A stretch of DNA of 64,000 nt. Origin: Shinella zoogloeoides (GTDB lineage: Bacteria; Pseudomonadota; Alphaproteobacteria; Rhizobiales; Rhizobiaceae). A program made the position numbers and the translations under genes. Below the pieces are notes generated by a model that searched no databases, was not told the origin of the DNA, and saw only the letters and a program-made list of their open reading frames with translations. Shown piece after piece: positions 44,103 to 52,222 of the stretch. Position 1 is the stretch's first letter. Each line of letters opens with the position of its first letter. Location of the stretch: contig NZ_QNUJ01000008.1 in NCBI RefSeq assembly GCF_003574625.1, positions 1-64,000 on the forward strand. Reading direction: 5' to 3'.

Positions 44103-44732
44103 CTACATGGCGATATAGCGGTCGGCGCGGTGGTTGACGGTGAGGAAGAGGTTCAGCACCACGGCGCCGACCACCGAGCAGAGCACGATGAAGGGCGCGG
44201 CGACGGCGAAGGCGGCGGCCAGCACGACGAGGTCGAAGGCGAGCTGGACGAGGCCGGCGGGCCAGCCGAAGCGCTCCTGCAGATAGACCGCGAGCACGCC
44301 GATGCCGCCGAGGCTGGCGCGGTGGCGGTAGAGGCCGAGCAGGCCGAAGCCGAGCAGGATGCCGGCCAGCACCGCCGTCCACATCGGATCGATGCTGTCG
44401 ATGCTGAGGAAGTGCGGCTGCAGCTCGGTGATGAGCGAGGTGAGGGCGACGGCGGCGATGGTCTTGATGGTGAAGGCCCGGCCGAGGCGCTTGAGGGCGA
44501 GGATGTAGAACGGGATGTTCACGACGGTATAGTAGAGGCCGAAGCTGACGCCCGTGAGATAATGCAGGATGAAGGCGACGCCGGCGGTGCCGCTGGCCAC
44601 GAGGCCGGCGCTGCCCATCAGGGCAAGGCCGAGCGCGGCGATCATGCTGCTGGCGAAGAGGCCCTGCGCGTCCTCCAGCAATGTGTGGCGGGTGGGTGTG
44701 GGGTTCCAGAAGCCGAAGTGCCGCTTGTCCAT
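44103..44732 (-). CDS. YitT-family membrane protein
   Basis: A 209-residue protein with five or six membrane helices, starting MDKRHFGFWNPTPTRHTLLE. The segment GLVASGTAGVAFILHYLTGVSFGLYYTVVNIPF is typical of the YitT/DUF161 family. Unlike many members it lacks the C-terminal soluble DUF2179 domain. Function is unknown; the family is thought to be transport-related. The ATG at 44732 was preferred to the upstream open frame because it has CGGAGA nearby and begins the conserved region. Confidence 0.85.
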   Translation of the reverse strand: MDKRHFGFWNPTPTRHTLLEDAQGLFASSMIAALGLALMGSAGLVASGTAGVAFILHYLTGVSFGLYYTVVNIPFYILALKRLGRAFTIKTIAAVALTSLITELQPHFLSIDSIDPMWTAVLAGILLGFGLLGLYRHRASLGGIGVLAVYLQERFGWPAGLVQLAFDLVVLAAAFAVAAPFIVLCSVVGAVVLNLFLTVNHRADRYIAM

Positions 44733-44751
44733 GGCCGATCTCCGATGGTTC

Positions 44752-45705
44752 TCAGTTGCAGGCCTGGCCGTGGCGCCGGGCGAGGAAGAGCAGGCCATGC
44801 ACGGGCTGGCCGGCATCCCGGCGGATCACGCTTCTTTCGAGGGCGAGAAGGTCGAAGCCGCTTTCGGCAAGCCGCCGGCGGATGAAGGCTTCCGGATGGG
44901 CATAGCGCAGGGATGGGCGCAGCAGCGGCGCATCGCCCGTCCCGCCGTCCTCGACCGAAAAGGCGAAGAGCCCGCCCGGCCGCGCAAGGCGCGCCACGCT
45001 CGGGAAGACCTCGGCAAGGTCGCCGAGATACATCAGCACGTCCGCCGCGCTGACGAGATCGGCACGCGCCTCGGGCCCGTTCGCGAAAAGGCCGCTTTCT
45101 CCGGCGGGAAGCGAAAGGTCGGCCTGGGCGAGATGGTCGTAGACGGCCTTTTCCTCCGCCTTGGCGAGCATGCCGGCGGAAAGGTCGAAGCCCTCCAGCC
45201 GCCCGGCATGGGCGCGGAATTCCACGCCGAAAAGGCCGGTGCCGCAGCCGATGTCGCAAACGAGGCCGAATTTTCTGTCCGCGCCGGCATGTTTCAGCAC
45301 CAGCCGGGCGAGCGTCTGCGGAACGGTATAATCGAGCTTTTCGACGAGCGCGGTGTCGAAGCGGTCGGCATAGTCGTCGAAGAGGCGCTCGACATAGGGC
45401 GTCGGCGGCGCGGCGGGCGGTTCGGCGGCGCCGAGCACGGCGAGCTTGAGGCTCGCGCCGAAGATGTCGGACGGGTCGAGCGCCACGACCTTTTCGAGCG
45501 CGGCGGTCGCCGCCTCCTTCCGGCCCGATTTCTCGGCATATTCGGCGAGCCGGAACCACCCGGCGGCCCAGAGCGGCACCTGTTCGAGCGCCTGTTCCAT
45601 GAGTTCCGCAGCCTCCGCGAACTCGCCGGATTCCGCGAACATGCGGGCATAGTCGGCGCGGCGGTCGGCGATGAGATCGCCGGAGGAAAAATGCGGGCTC
45701 GTCAT
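44752..45705 (-). CDS. TPR-containing SAM-dependent methyltransferase
   Basis: A 317-residue protein. The first ~100 residues contain a TPR-like pair (YARMFAESGEFAEAAELMEQ, AAGWFRLAEYAEKSGRKEAA). The rest is a class I methyltransferase with SAM motif LVCDIGCGTGLFGVEFR, the YVERLFDDYADRFD element typical of this UbiE/TPR-fused group, and VSAADVLMYLGDL. The substrate is unknown; small-molecule or protein methylation are both possible. The ATG at 45705 (MTSPHFSSGD) has AAAGG upstream. It is in tandem with the YitT gene. Confidence 0.9.
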   Translation of the reverse strand: MTSPHFSSGDLIADRRADYARMFAESGEFAEAAELMEQALEQVPLWAAGWFRLAEYAEKSGRKEAATAALEKVVALDPSDIFGASLKLAVLGAAEPPAAPPTPYVERLFDDYADRFDTALVEKLDYTVPQTLARLVLKHAGADRKFGLVCDIGCGTGLFGVEFRAHAGRLEGFDLSAGMLAKAEEKAVYDHLAQADLSLPAGESGLFANGPEARADLVSAADVLMYLGDLAEVFPSVARLARPGGLFAFSVEDGGTGDAPLLRPSLRYAHPEAFIRRRLAESGFDLLALERSVIRRDAGQPVHGLLFLARRHGQACN

Positions 45706-45849
45706 GGGCACCTTTGATGCGGGAAAGCTGGCTGAGCTACATGGCAGGGCCGTTGCAAAAGGCAAGCGATTTCTCATGAAGCCCGCTTGCTTGCCGCGGG
45801 CGCGGTGACGGCTTATCTGGATGGACACGAATTTTTGGAGAATCAACCG

Positions 45850-46116
45850 ATGTCGAATGGCGTGAACGGCTTTCTCGGCGACACACCGGTCCGCGTGATC
45901 GTCAAGCTGCTGATCCTGTCGGTGGCCGTGGGCTTCCTGATGTCGATCTTCGGGCTCTACCCGCATGACATCCTCATCGCCGCGCGCGATTTCGTCATCG
46001 ACCTGTGGAACACCGGCTTCAAGACGCTGGGCCGCCTCGGCGACTACCTGCTGCTCGGCGCCGCCATCGTCGTCCCGGTCTTCATCGTCATCCGTCTCTT
46101 GAGCTACCGTCGCTGA
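45850..46116 (+). CDS. Small membrane protein, DUF6460-like
   Basis: An 88-residue protein with two membrane helices (VIVKLLILSVAVGFLMSIFG and LLLGAAIVVPVFIVIRLL) and the motif FGLYPHDILIAARDF. It resembles the DUF6460 family of rhizobia. GGAG lies ten bases before the ATG. The following lipoprotein gene starts two bases after its stop, so the two are probably co-translated. Function unknown. Confidence 0.82.
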   Translation: MSNGVNGFLGDTPVRVIVKLLILSVAVGFLMSIFGLYPHDILIAARDFVIDLWNTGFKTLGRLGDYLLLGAAIVVPVFIVIRLLSYRR

Positions 46117-46118
46117 TC

Positions 46119-46601
46119 ATGATCTCCCGCAGACACTTCCTTGCCGCCTCCGGGGCGGCCGTCGCCGCGCTTGCCGCCGGCTGCACCACCCGCCCGCCAG
46201 CCCCTTCCGCCGGCACCGGCAGCGACCAGACCGCCGCCTCGCTCGCCCTGGTCAACAAGCTGCGTGCCACGCGCGGCCTGCCGGCGCTTGCCGCCGACGG
46301 CGCGGCGCAGCGCGCCGCCATGGACCAGGCAAGCCGCATGGCGGCCGTCGGCCGGATGGAGCACAATATCGGCCTCGGCGCGAATTTCGGCAAACGCATG
46401 AAGGGCATGGACGTGGCGCTTCCGGCCGCCGAGAACATCGCCGCCGGGCAGGCGGGCGCGGCGGAGGCCTTCGAGGCCTGGCACCAGTCGCCCAAGCACC
46501 TTGTCAACATGCTGGGCAACTATCGCGGCCTCGGCGTCGCGGTCGTCTCCAATCCGGCATCCGGCAACCGGCGCTACTGGGCGATGGTGCTCTCGAACTG
46601 A
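46119..46601 (+). CDS. CAP-domain (SCP/PR1-like) lipoprotein
   Basis: A 160-residue exported protein. The N-terminus MISRRHFLAASGAAVAALAA ends in a lipobox (LAAGC), with a twin-arginine-like SRRHFL, so it is probably a Tat- or Sec-dependent lipoprotein. The mature part is a CAP domain (LVNKLRATRGLPALAADGAA, NIAAGQAGAAEAFEAWHQSP, HLVNMLGNYRGLGVAVV). Bacterial CAP proteins are poorly understood envelope proteins. It starts two bases after the preceding membrane protein gene. Confidence 0.9.
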   Translation: MISRRHFLAASGAAVAALAAGCTTRPPAPSAGTGSDQTAASLALVNKLRATRGLPALAADGAAQRAAMDQASRMAAVGRMEHNIGLGANFGKRMKGMDVALPAAENIAAGQAGAAEAFEAWHQSPKHLVNMLGNYRGLGVAVVSNPASGNRRYWAMVLSN

Positions 46602-46608
46602 GCGGGAT

Positions 46609-46744
46609 TGCCCCTCACCCCAGCCCTCTCCCCGCAAGCGGGGAGAGGGAGCATGTTGTGCATGGGGCGAGGGGTGAGGAAAACGGTGCGGTTTACGTCC
46701 TTCTTCCCGCTCGCGGGGAGAAGGTGCCGGCAGGCGGATGAGGG
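46609..46744. repeat. RIME-like palindromic intergenic element, copy 3
   Basis: CCCTCTCCCCGCAAGCGGGG (46622-46641 region) and CCCGCTCGCGGGGAGAAGG form two palindromes, ending in GTGCCGGCAGGCGGATGAGG. It belongs to the same family as copies near 4.5, 32.2 and 62.7 kb. It separates the CAP lipoprotein and MATE genes. Confidence 0.8.
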
Positions 46745-46771
46745 GCTGCAGGGGCAGCGGGGGACGGGAAC

Positions 46772-48118
46772 ATGAGCGTAGCGACGATAGAGGAAAACGA
46801 AGGGGCCGGCCCCTTCGAGGTGACGCACCGGCTGGTGCTGTCCATCGCCATTCCCATGACGCTCGGCTTCCTGACGACGCCGCTGCTCGGCCTCACCGAT
46901 ACGGCGGTCGCCGGCCGGCTCGGCTCGGCCGATGCGCTGGCCGGCATGGCGGTCGGCTCGGTGCTCTTCGATCTCCTGCTCGGCAGCTTCAACTTCCTGC
47001 GCGCCTCCACCACCGGGCTCGTCGCCCAGGCCTTCGGGCGCGGCGACCGGCGCGAGGAGCAGGCGGTCTACTGGCGCTCGCTCACCATCGCGCTCTGTTG
47101 CGGCCTGGCGATCGCGCTGCTTTCGCCGCTCCTGCTCTCCGCCGGCCTCTTCCTGATGGCGCCGTCGCCGGCCGTCGCCGAGGTGACCTCGACCTATTTC
47201 ACCATCCGCGTGCTCGCCGCGCCCATGGCGCTCGCCAATTATGCGCTGCTCGGCTTCGTGCTGGGGCGCGGGCAGGGCATGACGGGGCTCGCCCTGCAGG
47301 CGATCATCAACGGCATCAACATCGTGCTGTCGATCACCCTCGGCCTCGGGCTCGGCTGGGGCGTCGCCGGCATCGCCTGGGGCACCTTCACCGGCGAGAC
47401 GGTCGGCATGCTCGCCGGTCTCCTCATCGTCGTCACCCGTTTCGACCGGGCGCATCGCCCGGCGCGGGCGGAGATCTTCGCCCGTGCGCGCATGAAGGCG
47501 CTGTTCTCGCTCAACCGCGACATCATGATCCGCACCTTCGTGCTGATCGGCGCCTTCGCCATCATGACACGCATCGGCTCGTCCATGGGCCCGCTGGTGC
47601 TGGCGGCCAATGCGGTGCTGATGAACATCTTCCTCGTGGCCGGCTATTATCTCGACGGCATCGCCAATGCGGCCGAGCAGCTCGTCGGCCGGGCTTTCGG
47701 CGCGAATTTCCGTCCGGCCTTCGACCGCGCCGTCCGGCTCACGTTCCTCTGGTCCTTCGGCCTCGGCATCGTGACGACGCTGCTCTTCCTTCTTTTCGGA
47801 GCGAACGTGATCGGCTTCCTGACGACGACGCAAAGCGTGCAGGCGGAGGCCGTGAAATACCTGCCCTGGGCGGCGCTGACGGCGATCACCGGCGCGCTCG
47901 CCTTCCAGATGGACGGGGTCTATATCGGCGCGACCTGGTCCTCGGCCATGCGCAACATGATGCTGGCCGCCTTCGTCGGCTATCTCGCGGCGCTCGCCCT
48001 CTTCGTGCCACTCCTCGGCAATCACGGGCTCTGGCTCGCGCTCAATCTCTTCCTGGCGTTTCGGGGGATTTTCCTGGCGCTCCGCCTGCCGGGGCTGGCG
48101 GGGCGGCAATTCGCTTGA
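46772..48118 (+). CDS. MATE-family efflux transporter (DinF-like)
   Basis: A 448-residue, twelve-helix transporter of the MATE family. The start of the conserved fold (LVLSIAIPMTLGFLTTPLLG, LTDTAVAGRLGSADALAGMA) and the second half (NRDIMIRTFVLIGAFAIMTR) match the DinF branch, which exports drugs or toxic metabolites with Na+ or H+. GGGA lies near the ATG. It stands alone on the plus strand after a RIME-like repeat. Confidence 0.93.
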   Translation: MSVATIEENEGAGPFEVTHRLVLSIAIPMTLGFLTTPLLGLTDTAVAGRLGSADALAGMAVGSVLFDLLLGSFNFLRASTTGLVAQAFGRGDRREEQAVYWRSLTIALCCGLAIALLSPLLLSAGLFLMAPSPAVAEVTSTYFTIRVLAAPMALANYALLGFVLGRGQGMTGLALQAIINGINIVLSITLGLGLGWGVAGIAWGTFTGETVGMLAGLLIVVTRFDRAHRPARAEIFARARMKALFSLNRDIMIRTFVLIGAFAIMTRIGSSMGPLVLAANAVLMNIFLVAGYYLDGIANAAEQLVGRAFGANFRPAFDRAVRLTFLWSFGLGIVTTLLFLLFGANVIGFLTTTQSVQAEAVKYLPWAALTAITGALAFQMDGVYIGATWSSAMRNMMLAAFVGYLAALALFVPLLGNHGLWLALNLFLAFRGIFLALRLPGLAGRQFA

Positions 48119-48139
48119 GGCCTTTCAGCGGACCGGCCG

Positions 48140-48499
48140 TTACAGGGGCTGGTCGAGCTGGGCGTCCATGTCGCGCGCGTCGAGAGGCTTTCTGGCGCGG
48201 GCGGGTTTCATCTGGGTGATGCGGTCGGGATTTTCCGCCGTCGGGTTTTCCGGCACGGTGCCGGGCGGAAGCGCATTGCGGGCGATATCGGCCCTGGCCG
48301 CCCTGTCGAGCCTTTCCTTCGGGTGAAGGTCGGGGCGCAGGATGAGGCCGCTCTTCGCATGGGGGGCGGCGTCGCCGTCCTCCTCCGCTATCTCCGCCCG
48401 GGCGCGCAGCCAGTGCGAATATTCGCGGCCCTCCGGGCGGCCTTCCGCCTCCCAGATCTCGTGGACCCTTTGCCTGATACGTTCGTCGTGATCGTTCAT
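48140..48499 (-). CDS. DUF2934-like small protein
   Basis: A 119-residue protein whose N-terminus (RIRQRVHEIWEAEGRPEGRE, then YSHWLRARAEI) matches the DUF2934 motif found in short rhizobial proteins of unknown role. The rest is hydrophilic and likely disordered. The ATG at 48499 has GGAAGGGA upstream. It is convergent with the MATE gene and downstream of nothing obvious. Confidence 0.85.
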   Translation of the reverse strand: MNDHDERIRQRVHEIWEAEGRPEGREYSHWLRARAEIAEEDGDAAPHAKSGLILRPDLHPKERLDRAARADIARNALPPGTVPENPTAENPDRITQMKPARARKPLDARDMDAQLDQPL

Positions 48500-48637
48500 C
48501 GTATCGTCCCTTCCTGGCCTTTTCGGCCGTTTCGGGCGGGGTCGGCGCAGGCTACCGCGGTGCGAGCCGGCTTCTGCCGAACGCTCCACCCGCAAGGGGA
48601 AAACCCCTAGCGGGAAAGTTTGGTTCCCGTGTGACGA

Positions 48638-49723
48638 TCAGAGGGGACGATCGGCCCAATGGGCCGTGCGCGTGCCGCAAAGCGCTGAGATGGAGGCGAT
48701 CTGCTCGCGATCACAAATGCGCGAGAGGCCGTTCACGATCTCGCCCGGCAGCGTCGGGCCGGCATAGACCATGCAGGAATAGAGCTGCACGAGGTTTGCC
48801 CCGGCGCGGATCTTCTCCGCCGCCGTCTCCGCCGAGGAGACACCGCCGACGCCGATGATCGGCAGGCGCTCGCCGACGCGCCGGCGCATCTTGGCAAGCA
48901 CCACGGTCGATTTCTCGAAGAGCGGCTTTCCGGAAAGCCCGCCCGCCTCGCCCGCATGGCGGGTGTCGCGCAGCCCTTCGCGCGACAGCGTCGTGTTGGA
49001 GACGATGAGGCCGTCGAGCGGATGGGCGAGCGCCACCTCGGCGATGTCGTCGAGGCCCTCCTCGGTGAGATCGGGCGCGATCTTCAGGAAGACCGGCACC
49101 GGGCGGCCGCTGCGGGCCTCTTCCTCGGCGCGGGCGGCGAGCACGGCCGACAGCAGCGCATGCAGGCTTTCCTTCGCCTGCAGGTCGCGCAGGCCCGGCG
49201 TGTTGGGCGAGGAGATGTTGGCGGTGAAATAGCGCGCGACGTCGTAGAAGGTACGGATGCCGGCCACGTAATCGGCGATGCGGTCCTCGCTGTCCTTGTT
49301 GGCGCCGATATTGACGCCGATCAGCGCATCGCGCCGGCAGGCCCCGAGGCGCGCGAGCGCGGCGGCATGGCCTTCATTGTTGAAGCCGAGGCGGTTGATG
49401 ACGGCATCGTCTTCGATGAGGCGGAAGATGCGCGGCTTGGGATTGCCGGCCTGCGGGCGCGGCGTGACGGTGCCGATCTCGGTGAAGCCGAAGCCGAGGC
49501 GCAGCAGCGCCTCCGGCACCTCGGCATTCTTGTCATAGCCGGCGGCCATGCCGAGCGGATTGGGGAAGACGATGCCGGCGACGGTCTGCGCCAGGCGCGG
49601 ATCGGCCTTCACCGGGCAGGCCGGCACCACGCCGGCCTTCAGCGCGGCGATGGAAAGGCCGTGCGCGGTTTCGGGGTCGAAGAGGAAGAGGCCCTTGCGG
49701 CCGAGGCTCGAGAGAAACGACAT
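48638..49723 (-). CDS. pyrD: Dihydroorotate dehydrogenase (quinone), class 2
   Basis: A 361-residue class 2 enzyme that oxidises dihydroorotate to orotate, passing electrons to quinone at the inner membrane. The N-terminal amphipathic part (SFLSSLGRKGLFLFDPETAH) precedes the barrel with GMAAGYDKNAEV, GVNIGANKD, the catalytic serine in NISSPNTPGLRDL and IIGVGGVSSAETAAEKIRAG. The start codon overlaps the stop of the DUF952 gene by one base (TGATG), so the two are translationally coupled. This is the usual rhizobial order. Confidence 0.96.
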   Translation of the reverse strand: MSFLSSLGRKGLFLFDPETAHGLSIAALKAGVVPACPVKADPRLAQTVAGIVFPNPLGMAAGYDKNAEVPEALLRLGFGFTEIGTVTPRPQAGNPKPRIFRLIEDDAVINRLGFNNEGHAAALARLGACRRDALIGVNIGANKDSEDRIADYVAGIRTFYDVARYFTANISSPNTPGLRDLQAKESLHALLSAVLAARAEEEARSGRPVPVFLKIAPDLTEEGLDDIAEVALAHPLDGLIVSNTTLSREGLRDTRHAGEAGGLSGKPLFEKSTVVLAKMRRRVGERLPIIGVGGVSSAETAAEKIRAGANLVQLYSCMVYAGPTLPGEIVNGLSRICDREQIASISALCGTRTAHWADRPL

Positions 49724-50070
49724 CAGAGGGACATCTCCGGAAACTGGTGGGCGCCGTCGGGGCCGAGCGGCAGGGGCTTTTCCCAGAGCACGGCGGAAAG
49801 CGGCAGGTCGGCATAAAGATGCGGGAAGAGATCGCCGCCGCGCGAGGGTTCGAAGACCAGCTTGTCGCCGAGCGCATCGCCGTCGATGGCGACAAGGAGA
49901 AGGTCGCTCTGGCCCGCGAAATGGCGGGCGGCGGTCTCCTTCGCCTGGGCCGCGGTGGAGAAATGGATGTAGCCGTCCGCAAGGTCGATGGCCGCGCCCT
50001 TGAAAATCCCGGCGTCCTTCGCATCTTGCCACAGACTTGCCGGAACGATCTTGTAGATTGTTTTCGCCAT
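49723..50070 (-). CDS. DUF952 family protein
   Basis: A 115-residue protein of the DUF952 family (TIYKIVPASLWQDAKDAGIF, ADGYIHFSTAAQAKETAARHF, DALGDKLVFEPSRGGDLFPHLY). These resemble ADP-ribosyltransferase-like folds, but activity is unknown. GGAGG lies ten bases before the ATG at 50070. It precedes pyrD with a one-base overlap. Confidence 0.92.
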   Translation of the reverse strand: MAKTIYKIVPASLWQDAKDAGIFKGAAIDLADGYIHFSTAAQAKETAARHFAGQSDLLLVAIDGDALGDKLVFEPSRGGDLFPHLYADLPLSAVLWEKPLPLGPDGAHQFPEMSL

Positions 50071-50177
50071 CTCGTCCGTTCCTCCATTGGCTGCCGCGTT
50101 TGACGGTAGCGCTTGCCGCAAAGAACGGCGAATGTCCACCGGCGACAGGCCGCAAACCGGCTCTTGGAGGATTTTGC

Positions 50178-50603
50178 ATGCGAATCTCTGCTCTGCCCCT
50201 GACCTTCGCCGCTCTCCTTCTGGCAGGCTCCGCCCATGCCGAGGGCGAGGGCCGCTACCGCATGGAGAAGACCGAGGCCGGCCTGGTGCGGCTCGACACG
50301 GTTTCCGGCGAGATATCGCTTTGCCGCGAGCAGGACGGCCAGATCGTCTGCCGCATGGCGGCGGACGAGCGCGCGGCCTTCGAAAAGGAACTCGACCTCC
50401 TCACGAAGCGCGTCGAAGCGCTCGAAAAGGGCGCGGCGAGCGGCCTGACGGCCGCAAAACCCTCGCTCCCGTCGGACGAAGAGATTGACCGGACCATGAG
50501 CATCATGGAAAAGATGATGCAAAGGTTCATGGGCATCGTGAAGAACCTGGAGGATGGCGAGGAGGAAGCCGCCCCCGGCAAGGCGGTGCCGCAGAAGACC
50601 TGA
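50178..50603 (+). CDS. Exported hypothetical protein
   Basis: A 141-residue protein with a Sec signal peptide (MRISALPLTFAALLLAGSAHA). The mature part begins GEGRYRMEKTEAGLVRLDTV, contains two cysteines (LCREQDGQIVCRM) that could pair, a short coiled coil, and a Met-rich helix (TMSIMEKMMQRFMGIVKNLE). TTGGAGG precedes the ATG. I recognise the pattern as a small periplasmic protein common in rhizobia, without known function. Confidence 0.8.
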   Translation: MRISALPLTFAALLLAGSAHAEGEGRYRMEKTEAGLVRLDTVSGEISLCREQDGQIVCRMAADERAAFEKELDLLTKRVEALEKGAASGLTAAKPSLPSDEEIDRTMSIMEKMMQRFMGIVKNLEDGEEEAAPGKAVPQKT

Positions 50604-50661
50604 CGGGCTACCTGCGCCGGCAGAACCGTGCTGCGCCCGTCACATTCCTGGGAGGGAGCGC

Positions 50662-51315
50662 ATGGCATCGGCACTCACGATCATCATCGCGGATGACCAT
50701 CCGCTGTTCCGCGGCGCTTTGAAACAGGCGCTGACCGGAATGGCGGGCAATCCGAACATCGTCGAGGCCGGCGATTTCGAGGCGGCGCGCAAGGCGGCCG
50801 CCGCCAATCCGGGCGCCGACCTCATGCTACTCGACCTCGCCATGCCGGGCGTCAGCGGCCTTTCCGGCCTCATTTCGCTGCGGGCCGAGTTCCAGAGCCT
50901 TCCGGTCGTCATCGTCTCGGCGAGCGACGATGCGGCCACCATTCGCCGCGCGCTCGATCTCGGCGCCTCCGGCTTCATCTCCAAATCCGCCTCCATCGAG
51001 GATATCCGCGAGGGGATAAGCTTGGTGCTGGAGGGCAATATCTATACGCCCGGCTTCTATGTGCGCGGGCCCGAGCAGGACAGCGAGGTGGCCGACCTCA
51101 TCGCCCGGCTGCGCACGCTCACCCCGCAGCAGTCGCGCGTTCTCGCCATGCTGGCCGAGGGCCTGCTCAACAAGCAGATCGCCTACGAGCTCGGCGTCTC
51201 CGAGGCGACCATCAAGGCCCATGTCTCGGCGATCCTCCTCAAGCTCAATGTCGACAGCCGTACCCAGGCGGTCATCCAGCTCGGCAAGATCGGCGCAGCG
51301 CAGGCGGCGGCGTGA
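50662..51315 (+). CDS. LuxR/NarL-type response regulator (CrbR/ErdR-like)
   Basis: A 217-residue response regulator. The receiver has IIADDHPLFRGAL, phospho-acceptor D58 in LMLLDLAMPGVSG and a lysine in GFISKSAS. The C-terminal LuxR helix-turn-helix is LTPQQSRVLAMLAEGLLNKQ and IAYELGVSEATIKAHVSAIL. GGGAGGGAG precedes the ATG. The hybrid kinase at 52223-55723, with a sodium:solute symporter domain, is of the CrbS/MxtR type; such kinases pair with NarL-type regulators that control acetyl-CoA synthetase and acetate use. The pairing is inferred from proximity and family. Confidence 0.88.
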   Translation: MASALTIIIADDHPLFRGALKQALTGMAGNPNIVEAGDFEAARKAAAANPGADLMLLDLAMPGVSGLSGLISLRAEFQSLPVVIVSASDDAATIRRALDLGASGFISKSASIEDIREGISLVLEGNIYTPGFYVRGPEQDSEVADLIARLRTLTPQQSRVLAMLAEGLLNKQIAYELGVSEATIKAHVSAILLKLNVDSRTQAVIQLGKIGAAQAAA

Positions 51316-51438
51316 TCTGGATCATGCGATAAATCCTGCCAACCGGGAGCAAGCGACATTGGCGGCCTTGCGCCACTCGCGGCCATTCGATTGAAATGGC
51401 GATTGCGGGCTGAGCAGATATTTCCCGGGGCAAACCCA

Positions 51439-52191
51439 ATGAAATTCGAAAAGTTCTTCATACCATCCGATGAACTTGGCGTCAGATTGGAGATCGTTGC
51501 CGCGAGGCCCGAAGGGGATGGCCCCTTTCCGACTGCCGTGTTCAATCACGGCTCTACCGGAAGGGGGCAGAACAGAGCTCTATATTCCAGGACTATGGCT
51601 CCGGCAGTCATAGCAGACTACTTCGTTGCGCGGGGATGGATGGCTCTGTTTCCGCAACGTCGAGGACGGGGCAAATCGGGAGGAGCATATGGCGAGGGTC
51701 TTGCTCAAGATGGCTCCGGCTATTCCTGCGACGCGGAAATCGCGCTCGCCGGTTTCGAGCGGGCCGTCGATGACGTCGATGCCGTCGTTCGCCATCTGCG
51801 CGGTCGATCCGATGTAAATCAGAACCGGATGATCATCGGGGGCGTGTCACGCGGAGGCATATTGTCCATTGCCTATGCCGGGATGAGGCCAGGAATGTTT
51901 TGTGGCTGCATCAACTTTAACGGCGGGTGGTTGGGGAGGGGGTGCCTGAGCCACGAACTCGTCAATCCGCTGCTCTTCGAGCGTGGTGCACCGTCGGGAA
52001 TTTCGACCCTATGGCTCCATGGCAGCTACGATCAATACTACCGGATCGCGCATTGCAGAGGGAATTTCGACCGGTTCCTGTCGGCTGGCGGGCAGGGAAA
52101 ATTCGTGGCGGCGCCCATGGGGCACGCGCTGATGTTCAAGCCTGCGCTCTGGAAAGGGCATGTCGACCGGTACCTTCTTGCCTTGGGTTGA
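51439..52191 (+). CDS. Alpha/beta hydrolase, dienelactone-hydrolase-like
   Basis: A 250-residue serine hydrolase. The nucleophile motif is GGVSRGG, and the Asp and His candidates are in WLHGSYDQYYRI and APMGHALMFK. The N-terminal region AVFNHGSTGRGQNRALYSRT contributes the oxyanion hole. No signal peptide. Its G+C is visibly lower (about 57% in a sampled line against 67% in the neighbour), codon use is less biased and the ribosome site is weak. It separates a CrbR-like regulator from a CrbS-like kinase, so it may be a later insertion. Substrate unknown. Confidence 0.83.
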   Translation: MKFEKFFIPSDELGVRLEIVAARPEGDGPFPTAVFNHGSTGRGQNRALYSRTMAPAVIADYFVARGWMALFPQRRGRGKSGGAYGEGLAQDGSGYSCDAEIALAGFERAVDDVDAVVRHLRGRSDVNQNRMIIGGVSRGGILSIAYAGMRPGMFCGCINFNGGWLGRGCLSHELVNPLLFERGAPSGISTLWLHGSYDQYYRIAHCRGNFDRFLSAGGQGKFVAAPMGHALMFKPALWKGHVDRYLLALG

Positions 52192-52222
52192 ACCGCTCGA
52201 AGTCTTAACCGGTCATTTCTGA